A stretch of DNA of 64,000 bases from Gracilaria domingensis. Its lineage: Eukaryota; Rhodophyta; Florideophyceae; Gracilariales; Gracilariaceae. Position numbers and translations under genes: made by a program. A model generated the notes under the pieces. That model did no database searches, was not told where the DNA came from, and saw only the letters and a list, made by a program, of their open reading frames with translations. Shown one piece after another: positions 8,828 to 17,165 of this stretch (position 1 is its first letter; every line of letters begins with the position of its first letter). The stretch covers positions 337,561 through 401,560 of the forward strand of contig VCMS01000042.1 in the NCBI GenBank assembly GCA_022539475.1. Reading direction: 5' to 3'.

Positions 8828-9754
8828 TTACTGCTTCACAAGTACCAACGCCAGCACAATCGAAAAAGCCAACCACGAAACAAGGGCTGAGAGAACTCCA
8901 ACAGAGTAGGAAGCAAAAAGCTTGCGCTGCCGATATTCTGCGCAAAAGATTGGTAGAAGTATGGAAAAAGGACCAACAAAGGCTGTGAGGCCGAATCCGA
9001 GCAGCATTGTTCCCCGGCTGGACAATCTTCGGCATGATGTCCTTCCAGAAACTGCCTCAGCCTGTCGCGGTGCTCCTTCGTCCTTCTGACGATCTGGCGT
9101 AAGAGGCGGAGTTGGAGCAGGAGGAGTTCGCTCAGAAATAGAAAACATCGTTTTCTTTAGAGTTGCAGATGAATCTGAGCGTTGCCGCGGAGAGTCTGGA
9201 GGAGTAGATTCAGGCGAGTCGCTATCGAGTGGAGGCAAAGGGGCAATGCGAGGTTGAGGTCGTGGAGGTTTCAGACCAGATGGAAGAATCCTCGTTTCAT
9301 GGCGTTTGGAAGATTGTGAAGTTGAAGGGCCGGAAGTGTTATAGGATGAATGATAAGCACGTGAGGTGGGCTGAAGTCCTCTCCGCAAAGGGGGACGGGT
9401 TCCTCTCGAGGTCTTTACTGGAACGCCTTCCTCCAAGTCATCATCGACGGTCTGAACAAATGTGTCATTTTGACGGATTGAAGGTTTATCGTTCCCCGGG
9501 GAAAGGGGAGCAACCCTACTTTGTGGTGGTCTCAGAAACAGAGGAGAACCATCTGAAAGTTGAGTGGTGGTCTCTGGATCACCACGAGCGCTCAAGACAG
9601 GTGAGTTGAATTGCGTTCCCTGCGAATCTGGATCATCACCGTAAAAACTCCCAGCGAGTCTTGTGGCATAAGAATCATCTGAAGATTCTTGTGACAGACT
9701 CTTGTCTTCTTTGATTCCCGATTCGCTTGTTTCGTGGGATGACTGTTGACCCAT
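8828..9754 (-). CDS. Membrane protein with long disordered N-terminus and two TM helices
   Basis: 308 residues from the ATG at 9752-9754. I do not recognise a family. Residues 1 to about 240 are rich in Ser, Pro, Asp, Glu, Arg and Gln and probably disordered, with repeated Pro motifs (PPRPQPRIAPLPPLD, PPAPTPPLTPD). The C-terminal 60 residues hold two hydrophobic segments at about 249-272 and 279-305, joined by a short polar turn (EYRQRK), which gives a hairpin anchor with a long tail on one side. The start MGQQSS fits the N-myristoylation pattern (Gly2, Ser6), which would place the tail in the cytosol. The antisense strand has its own open frame, but the amino-acid pattern favours the minus strand. 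No introns were seen. A signalling or scaffold role is only a guess. Confidence 0.65.
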   Translation of the reverse strand: MGQQSSHETSESGIKEDKSLSQESSDDSYATRLAGSFYGDDPDSQGTQFNSPVLSARGDPETTTQLSDGSPLFLRPPQSRVAPLSPGNDKPSIRQNDTFVQTVDDDLEEGVPVKTSRGTRPPLRRGLQPTSRAYHSSYNTSGPSTSQSSKRHETRILPSGLKPPRPQPRIAPLPPLDSDSPESTPPDSPRQRSDSSATLKKTMFSISERTPPAPTPPLTPDRQKDEGAPRQAEAVSGRTSCRRLSSRGTMLLGFGLTAFVGPFSILLPIFCAEYRQRKLFASYSVGVLSALVSWLAFSIVLALVLVKQ

Positions 9755-11170
9755 ACAGATGAAAGCAGTGTTGTAGACAAAGTTGTTTAGCTGAAATGAA
9801 ACGCACGCACGTCATGGAATTTGGTGGCATGAATGATATCCAATGATAGCAGCGGTCGACGTTGGCACTTGGCGATTAGAATCCGGCGACTTCATAGCTA
9901 CTTGGATGACAGCGATTTGAGATGTATCGGAAATCTCTGGGCATTCCATCATAGGACAGGCCAAGGATTTCCCTACGCATGTGAGGAAAAAGCGACAGAT
10001 ATGTGAAAAGGAGCAGTGCCCGAAGGCAGTATTGTTGACGCCAAAAGGGATCGATTGTGCATCTGATGATCACGGACGCTGACTCCTTCAACCAGAGGGT
10101 TGGTTGCCTGCATCCTGTACCAGCAAAGAGCAAGCGGGCCCCAAGAATGTCGACGGTTGTAGAGAAACGAGAACATCCTGTCGGCGCCCCAATACTGAAG
10201 GGTAAAGAACAGTGTGGTCCGCGGCCGGTGACTGAAGTAGACGGAGAAGGGCAATGCTGCCTTCTGAAGTTACCGTTTCAGTTTGGCGATCACGTTGATT
10301 ACTTCTCGCTTCTCTCAGATTGGCCCACACCATTTCGTGCTGCTGGACGCATCGCCGCCAACCCGCAGATGACGAAGGTATATGACACACAGCATGAGCG
10401 GACGGTCGATGATGATGTGCGACCAGCACTTGCTTCTGAAGTGGCATTTCTGACTCCAAAACTGACTGAACAGGCCAATGACATCACAATACCTGCCGGG
10501 ATGTATCCTCTTAGTCATCAGCTCAGTTGACGAGTCTGATTCCCCTGCACTGCTGAGACTCGCGCCAGGTTGCGTGATTTGATCTCGAACAACCCCACTA
10601 TTCTCTTCGAAACTCGCAGCGAACAAGTATTGGGGGTATTTGTGGAGCAACTCACTCGAGCTACTCCACCCCCACTACTTGATCGCTGGTTGGTTGCCTG
10701 TTTAAGAACCTGGAAATCTAATCTCCGCTTAGTCTTCGTCAAAACAGAAACCATCTTTGACTAAGCTGCCGAACTGCAGCAAGGGCTGCATGCACATCTA
10801 GCCAGAATACAGAGTTTGTATGGTATTCGGGGTATAACGAGTGAGTTAAACCAGAACTCGGACATCGACTACAGCCACGTACATCCATTTGTGCTACAGT
10901 TTGAGATGTGAGGAACAAGAATGACTACGTGCCTTCGGTTCTCATCTGGCTGCTGTACAACTTAGTTACATGGCTAAGCCGGGCGCACATGGCCGGAAGG
11001 GTTGCTCGTCAAACAGCACGCACTGTATAACGATACTCCGCTGCTATCCGCTCATTCCTACGCCCTCCTATTGCATCATGACGCTGCGTACTGTATGTCG
11101 AGCTCCATCTGTATAATGTCTGCGACGGTGCGTTTGTACCTCAAAGGCACGTCTCTGGAAACTGCACTCA
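9755..11170. other. Intergenic, no recognisable gene
   Basis: A plus-strand frame is open in two blocks (10057-10530 and 10570-10764, same phase, separated by stops). The second block (MRDLISNNPTILFETRSEQV...) looks mildly protein-like, so a decayed gene is possible, but I recognise no family. The first 200 bp must hold the promoter of the divergent minus-strand gene. Confidence 0.35.
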
Positions 11171-11178
11171 CATAAAAG
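11171..11178 (+). promoter_or_regulatory. TATA-like box of the cupin gene
   Basis: CATAAAAG lies 125 bp before the ATG at 11303. The same octamer precedes the MSSTGF gene at 20593-20600, which supports it as this genome's TATA variant. Confidence 0.45.
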
Positions 11179-11302
11179 TGGTAACCCTTTAACTTCCTTT
11201 CGTCGCCCATCCCCGGGAACCCCACCCATCCCCCAACCTGCAAACGTTGATCTGGAATCGTCTCCACAAAAAGCCCAATCACACACCCCAGCCCTCGCAG
11301 TA

Positions 11303-11806
11303 ATGTCATCCTCCAAGCTCATTATGCTCCTGCTCGCTATCGTTCTTGGCATAGCAACGGCCTCTCTGCCTCCATTTGAGACGCTTGGAATGCTGCGAGG
11401 CAAGCTATCTGACGCCGATTTTGCAATCGATCCCGCAGATGGCGGCATGATCTCAACCGATAACATCACCGCCGAGACTGCATCGGCCATGGATTTCCCA
11501 TTGCTAGGCTTCCCCGACGTGGACGCTCTGGTTGTGCGAGTTGAGCTGGTGGCTGGAAGCTCATTCTTCACCCATCTTCACCCGCGTGGCACCGAATTGC
11601 TGCTCGCGATGCGCGGTCCGTTGCAGGTTACGCTGCAGCTTGAAGGACTTATGGCACCTCGTATGGTGACAAATACTTTGTCTTCGGGCCAGTTTACGGT
11701 ATTTCCACAGGGGCTCATTCATATGATCATGTGCGTCAGTGAGGATAATTCGTGTGAGTATGTGTCTGTGTTAAGTTCTGCCGATCCGGGCATAGTGGCT
11801 ATTTGA
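11303..11806 (+). CDS. Secreted germin-like single-cupin protein
   Basis: 167 residues; the ATG is followed by a clear signal peptide (LIMLLLAIVLGIATA, cut after about residue 20). The cupin metal site is visible: THLHPRGTELL with His91, His93 and Glu98 (germin box I, HxHxxxxE) and FPQGLIHMIM with His140 (box II). The end, VLSSADPGIVAI, matches the last strand of germins (LSSQNPGVI-type). Germins are extracellular Mn-binding proteins with oxalate oxidase, superoxide dismutase or structural roles. This protein is shorter than plant germins (about 210-230 aa) and lacks the N-terminal disulphide-bearing extension, so it is a minimal cupin. All four metal ligands are present, so it should bind metal. 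Substrate unknown. No intron seen. Confidence 0.8.
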   Translation: MSSSKLIMLLLAIVLGIATASLPPFETLGMLRGKLSDADFAIDPADGGMISTDNITAETASAMDFPLLGFPDVDALVVRVELVAGSSFFTHLHPRGTELLLAMRGPLQVTLQLEGLMAPRMVTNTLSSGQFTVFPQGLIHMIMCVSEDNSCEYVSVLSSADPGIVAI

Positions 11807-12875
11807 ATTTGTGCTTCTTGCCGCCATTCGCGTAGATGTGAGTCAAGACATTGTAACCTGTTTGTTAGTGAAGCTAGATACGAAGGAATCTACCGAATGT
11901 ACTAAACAAGTTGCGATGTTAACGCAGCAATGAGGAGCTACGATAGCCAGAAAAAGGAGATGGCAGGAGGTCAGAACAGAAGTTCAGATCACACATTTGC
12001 AACGTGGACAATATATGGTTGCATTGTTGTAGCGGACAGATAGAAGCGTTTGCTTCAGTTGTTGGTCCCGTCGTACTTGTAGAACAAGTCTTGTACCGTG
12101 TATCTAGCTTCCTTGTCGGAGGACGAAGAGAACTCAATGCGCTGCAGCAACAAGCGAGCTGCAAGCGGTCATACCCCACCATCATGGTGCAAACACTTAC
12201 GGCTCCCATTGCGGACTGGAAGCGAGGCGAGTTTCAAGCAGGGCCTACTACGTGAAGCTTCAAGTGACGGTCTCCTTTCCATGTAGACTGCCGGCGTCCG
12301 CGAAAGTGGTAGTGGAATCTGTTGCAATAGAGTTAGTACGTATCAGAAAGTTAAGATGTGTCGCCTTTACTGGGAGATGCGCTAGTCTCAGTCTTGTTGT
12401 GGTTCCGATGCTTCACCTGAGGTTAACATATTTCGGTGAGCACTGAGCTGAAAGTGGCCATTGTGAAAGTAACTAACTGAAAGACATGCCGCTTCCGGAG
12501 CCAGTATTGGACTCATATATCGTCGTCAAGGACCGCAGTGCAAATTTCCATCTTCTGAAGAGCCGCACACGAGTTTCAAATGCTCAACGTCACGAATAGA
12601 AGCAAAGCTGCGTCCAAGTCATTGTTAGCTCGTTCTTGATCATGACCAATTGTTCTATCGAAATCTCTCTTGCTCACTCCTCTTTCGAGCCCAGTGATCA
12701 GTTTGTGTGCCGTTACTGGCAGTTAATTCAACGTCATATCGTTATGCGTGCATGAAGGCCACGCAGCAGGAGCTCGTCGGTTGTTATATACGACGAACTG
12801 ACGCGTGATTCATGAGGTGGAAACCCCCGCCCCTACTTCTGTGTCAGTTGCAACTGCGAGTCGCCCGTCAGTCAG
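11807..12875. other. Intergenic, no gene seen
   Basis: Short frames on both strands, none with a convincing start or motif. It contains the 3' flank of the cupin gene and the promoter of the following broken gene. Confidence 0.45.
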
Positions 12876-13551
12876 ATGGCGTTGTTCAGGACCGCTGTTT
12901 GGGTCTTGGCCGTAATAGCACTTTTTCACACCGTTCAGGCGAGGTGCGACAACTTGACCTACGATTTCTGCTGTGCCGCGGAAAACCAAGCGAAACAGGG
13001 GGAACGGTTTCCTGAATGAAACTACGAATGGGAAGCTACGGTCTACGAGAAGCAGAAAATTGCACTTGCTTGGGGGCCCATACTGGAGCGAGTCGATGAT
13101 TGTAATGCACTCGCCAGCGACTCGTACAAGGAATTCTCTTTTACTGTCGTCTTGGATAAGTCTTGGGTAGACTTCGAGAACAACAGTCGTCGAGCTCTCA
13201 GAAGAACAGGTTTCAGAACTCCCAAGGCTTCCCCCGTAGCACTGTTCGATCGTGTTTCGTACCTATGAGAAGCAATTTGTAGTGCGTATTCAAATTGATG
13301 AAGTGGTTCCTCTGCCGAGCTTGGATATGACATGCGAGACAAACGACGGCGACGTAGACGACGGTACGTTCGAAACTAACAGCTACGATCAACTGAAAGA
13401 CGCAGGTGTGGAGTCCGAAGACGAATCGGCAGGCGTTATCCGACTTGGTACCGGGGATCTATGTGAGGAGGTTTTCTGCGATGGGTATGCTCCCGGTGGT
13501 GTAATTTGCGAGAAAGATGTCATCATTGTGAGCCAAGAACGCATTCGCTAA
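12876..13551 (+). pseudogene. Broken gene for a small secreted protein
   Basis: The ATG at 12876 opens a textbook signal peptide (MALFRTAVWVLAVIALF, cut after HTVQA) followed by RCDNLTYDFCCAAENQ. A TGA at 13017-13019 interrupts after 47 residues. The same frame then stays open (NYEWEATVYEKQKIALAWGP...) to 13266, and a neighbouring frame continues from about 13250 to 13551 with an acidic, Cys-containing tail (DLCEEVFCDGYAPGGVICEK). One in-frame stop and one shift are therefore needed. I do not recognise the family. Undetected introns could explain the breaks, but no good donor or acceptor was seen at either point. It overlaps or abuts the RRP40 remnant tail to tail. Confidence 0.5.
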
Positions 13552-14157
13552 CGACGGTTCGGGCAGATTCTACATATGTTCTTCCTTCGCCGCTTGCACC
13601 CATACTCCACCATTAACCCCGACAGTGTTTGAAATGGAACATGGCCGAGCATCCTGGGAACAGCCTCGTCTCGAATCAGAGCTTTGGCCATTCCAAGTAA
13701 CACTTGAACAATAGTGCCACTTTGCAGCTCTCCGTACAAAGTCTCACCCGCCAGATCAACACCTTGCGCTACCCCGTTCAATACAGGACACCTCAGCTTC
13801 CATGCTCTTCGACTCCCTAACAACGCGACAATAAATCAAAGCACCGATTGCAAGATTTGGTCTATTCTTCTTGGTGGCACCCTCCAAAGCGAGCATTGAC
13901 AAAGTGGCAGTATCACTTCGGTTAATGTGCAGTCGATATTCTTCTCCATATCCGTCTTGTGCGATTCCAATGACCGGGTCTTCCTGCGCTGGCACGTAGC
14001 GCTTCGGATTGCTGGCGACCCAGAGCGTACTACGATTCACTTGATCACGCATGTATCCGGCTTTGCTTGCCAAGAGATCAGAGCTTTTCTGAGCAACTCT
14101 GCCTCCCACTAAAATCACCGCTTGAGCTGCCCCGAGTGATTCGAGGATGGTGACCAT
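13548..14157 (-). pseudogene. Broken copy of exosome subunit RRP40 (EXOSC3)
   Basis: The minus strand encodes RYVPAQEDPVIGIAQDGYGE, then LALEGATKKNRPNLAIGALI and SMEAEVSCI, the S1-domain signature of RRP40: the RYVP.. start, the EGATKRNRP motif and MEPE.SC. Two one-base shifts follow. At about 13775 the frame changes to GTIVQVLLGMAKALIRDEAV; at about 13640 it changes again to a stretch with VGVNGGVWVQAAKEEH, the GxNG-type motif of the RRP40 KH domain, which then hits a stop. RRP40 is a cap subunit of the RNA exosome in nucleus and cytosol and is normally essential, so a working copy should exist elsewhere. Upstream of the VTILESLG start there are two stops. Sequencing errors could account for the shifts, but three breaks favour real decay. 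Confidence 0.75.
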
Positions 14158-15485
14158 CTACTAGCCGGACGAATCAGGTCGCTCATGAGACTCATACCGG
14201 GCGACTTGGCAGCCACTCTCGAAGAGTGCGGACTTTCATATAGATCAACGTGCTTTCAAGTGGGCGTTGGGGCGAGACAGAATCCTCCCACATCTGATTC
14301 TGTGATCAGTGATGTGGATGTCATTATCTACGACGGTACAGGTAGCCGTGGGAGTCCTACGCTCTGTTTGAAAAACACTGATCAATACATGGGCCGTTCT
14401 TAACAAGTGTTGACGTCTCCAGTCCAGCCACATATAACTTCTATGATAGAAGGCAGTGCTGTAGGTCGAGTATTATTATATTCAATTAACTGTAATGCAT
14501 TATTATTATTTTGTAGTATTCAAAAAGCAGTACACGTGTACTGATTTATCATCTTTCGCTTTCGGTTTCGAAGAACCGCGGGTTCCGAACTGAGGTAATG
14601 GATTTGGGTTTGGGCAAGTCAGGCTTCATGTGAAATATCTTTAGTTGGCCGCATATGGTCGAGAGTCGTTCTGCGCAGGTATTGGACACGAATTCAATAG
14701 TCTAAAGCAACTGGTATCTCATTTCGATGGGCTAGAAGCATTCTAGCTCATAATGTCGATGTCAGAACAGGATTTTCAAACCATTCTTGTGTTAAACACG
14801 CAGGACATTACATGCACAGATCAAGGCACCTAAATCCGCCAAAATTCTTGTGAGTGAATTGATGAAGGTAGCATCTCGCCGCTTCAATTGATGAGGTGGG
14901 ACAATAATGCCGAGGCTTTGCCATGCCGCGTGCATGTGCGATAGTTTGTTACCCACAGTCGCAGCGGATCAATTAGAATGGGATCGTTTCCACTGGCGCA
15001 TCGCGCCTTCAAAACCGAGTCTCTTATGATAACAAGCACACATAGGAGCGGGTAAGAGTCATCCCCCTTCATTTCTATTTTCATTTCTAATGCTGTCCTT
15101 CATACATATCTGCCACGTGGCCGAGCTCTAAACCTGGACATGTTGAAGAACCCTAAACCAATTGGACCAATCAAATTTTGGGTCCTGTCGCTGAGTATTG
15201 TGGCCATATGAGCAAGTCGTGACTGTCACATGACGTGAGTCTGGCAAGTCGGAAGTGAAGAGTCCAGACGAGTGAGGTACTCTTCAAAGACGACGAGCAA
15301 CAGGTGCTGTCGAACCGTGGCATGGCAAAACCATTCCGTGGTTACCGTGCTATTTCGATTGCCTGGCTCATTGCTTCCGTCTCAACCCTTTACCAACTCA
15401 CCGAAATTAACACCTACTTGGAAATGTCGTCCCCACATCCAATCTTCTCTTGCGCGAGAACCCATCTTCTCCATTCTCATATCTG
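14158..15485. other. Intergenic, no gene seen
   Basis: An AT-rich patch with TATTATTAT runs lies at about 14464-14520. Nothing coding is recognisable. The last few hundred bases are the promoter region of the haloperoxidase-like gene. Confidence 0.5.
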
Positions 15486-15492
15486 TATATAA
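15486..15492 (+). promoter_or_regulatory. TATA box of the haloperoxidase-like gene
   Basis: TATATAA lies 79-85 bp before the ATG, followed by a CT/CA-rich leader. Confidence 0.6.
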
Positions 15493-15570
15493 CACCTACA
15501 CCATTCAACCTCTCTTTCCGTCTCCACCACCACGAAAACATTCTGACGAACTCACTCATCAACTCCCGAA

Positions 15571-17148
15571 ATGATGTTCTTTCGCTGTTTCATACTCACC
15601 CTACTGATGGTCCTTGCCGTCGCCCAACAGTCGGAAAGTACTATTGAGCGTGAGGCGTCCGCTGCTGGCATCGTCTTTGCTCGCATCTTCGACAACATTA
15701 CCATTGACGGTCTTGAAACTCCTGTCCAATTCCGCGCGACAACATATTACAACTTCGCAGCATGGAACGCCTGGAGTAGCTACCATCCAACTGCGGCTGA
15801 TATCTTTGGTCGCACTCGCTTCAAACGTCCACCCTGTGAACATACTTTTGAAAACAAGAACACTGCGGTTCTGTATTCCATATGGCGTGCGTACGAAGCT
15901 TCCCCGCAAAGCTTTGGAGGGGACTCCAACATCCCAATCTTCAGACAACTTATGACAGAGATGGGATTGGATCCAGATAACAATAGCACTGATCTTACAA
16001 CTCCGATTGGCATTGGAAACAGAGCGGGTTACGATACTGCACGAATGATGAAAATCGACGGCTGGAACTCTGATGGAGACCTCACTTCGACCCAGTCCAA
16101 CTATGCTCAACCCTTCCTTGACTACACCGGGTACGCCCCGAAGAACAGCCCGTGGAAGATTCGATTCCCGTTCAAATGGCAACCTCTTCTCGAGGACAAC
16201 GGTCGCGGCTTCTTCTTCCGCCAAGAAAACGTTGTACCATACGCCGGACAAGCTATTGCCTTTGGCTTTACTCGTGAGGAGATGAACGACCGCAAGATCG
16301 ATTCTCCTTACGTTCGTCCCGATGCACATGCCAAGCTCGCGACAAAGCAAGACATTCGCAAATTGAAGAGTCTTGCGAAGGAAGTGCTCGACACCTCCGC
16401 CACTCTCACCGATGAGCAACGCTTGCTCGCAGAGTTCTTCGATAACAAAGCGAAAGCATTCCGTACTGAAGAGAACCCCGCCGGTGTTCCCAGCATTGCT
16501 ACGGCGTTGCGGTTCTTGATTCTTGGACCGGCCCTTGACTTGAGCTTTGATGAGGACATTATGTATGGTATGGGAGCTGCCGTGGCTACCTTTGATTCCA
16601 TGGTAGCCGCTTGGAAAGAGAAACGTCGCCATGACTTGGTGCGCCCTACTGGCCAGACCATGGAGTTCTTGTTTGGAAACCGTAAGGTGAACGTTTGGGG
16701 TGGGCCAGGAAAGGGTGCGGTTCAGATTAAGGCTGGTGAATGGCAACCACTGATCCGTACTATGCCGCACGCAGAGTTCCCATCCGGTTCAGCATGCACG
16801 TGCAGTACGCTTGTGGAGCATGCCCTGGCCAATACAAATCAAACCGATGAGTACCCGTTCGAGGTAACGGTTCCCAAGGGATCAAGTAAGTTCTACCCTG
16901 GAGAATTTCCAGAGAAGGAAATGAAGCTCAAGCTTAACCGTCTGAGCGACTGGGCGAAGCTGTGCGGGGAGTCCAGGCTGTATGCTGGTGTTCATTTCTC
17001 GCCTTCAATCTCAGGTGGTGAGGAACTTTGCCGCGGCATCGGACAGAACTCGCAACACTTTGTCGAAAGGTTGGCCGCTGGTGTGTTGGAACCCAAGTGG
17101 TACGACTGGCTCCCCAGGCACACGGATAGGTTCTGGGAAGAGGACTAG
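15571..17148 (+). CDS. Secreted vanadium-haloperoxidase-like / PAP2-superfamily protein
   Basis: 525 residues, intronless, with a signal peptide (FFRCFILTLLMVLAVAQ). The vanadate/phosphate site of the PAP2/haloperoxidase superfamily is visible. K351-x6-R358-P359 is present (KRRHDLVRP); the second motif reads P404-S-G-S407 where haloperoxidases have PSGH; SR..GVH gives R469 and H475. These positions correspond to K353, R360, S402-G403-H404, R490 and H496 of the fungal vanadium chloroperoxidase. So the vanadate-anchoring Lys, both Arg and the covalent His are kept, but the acid-base His is replaced by Ser. In the known enzymes that His is needed for full halide oxidation, so activity may be altered, perhaps phosphatase-like or a distinct peroxidase. 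A cysteine pair (CTC) follows the altered motif. The protein is probably extracellular or apoplastic. A pogo-like transposon starts 17 bp after its stop. Confidence 0.8.
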   Translation: MMFFRCFILTLLMVLAVAQQSESTIEREASAAGIVFARIFDNITIDGLETPVQFRATTYYNFAAWNAWSSYHPTAADIFGRTRFKRPPCEHTFENKNTAVLYSIWRAYEASPQSFGGDSNIPIFRQLMTEMGLDPDNNSTDLTTPIGIGNRAGYDTARMMKIDGWNSDGDLTSTQSNYAQPFLDYTGYAPKNSPWKIRFPFKWQPLLEDNGRGFFFRQENVVPYAGQAIAFGFTREEMNDRKIDSPYVRPDAHAKLATKQDIRKLKSLAKEVLDTSATLTDEQRLLAEFFDNKAKAFRTEENPAGVPSIATALRFLILGPALDLSFDEDIMYGMGAAVATFDSMVAAWKEKRRHDLVRPTGQTMEFLFGNRKVNVWGGPGKGAVQIKAGEWQPLIRTMPHAEFPSGSACTCSTLVEHALANTNQTDEYPFEVTVPKGSSKFYPGEFPEKEMKLKLNRLSDWAKLCGESRLYAGVHFSPSISGGEELCRGIGQNSQHFVERLAAGVLEPKWYDWLPRHTDRFWEED

Positions 17149-17165
17149 AGAAACCGCAACATTTA

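Noticed and set aside
9229-9609. A 126-residue plus frame opposite the two-TM protein gene
   Set aside because: No start context or motif, and the minus reading has coherent TM helices and Pro-rich repeats.
15601-16770. A 389-residue minus frame inside the haloperoxidase gene
   Set aside because: Antisense shadow; the plus strand carries a signal peptide and all metal-site motifs.
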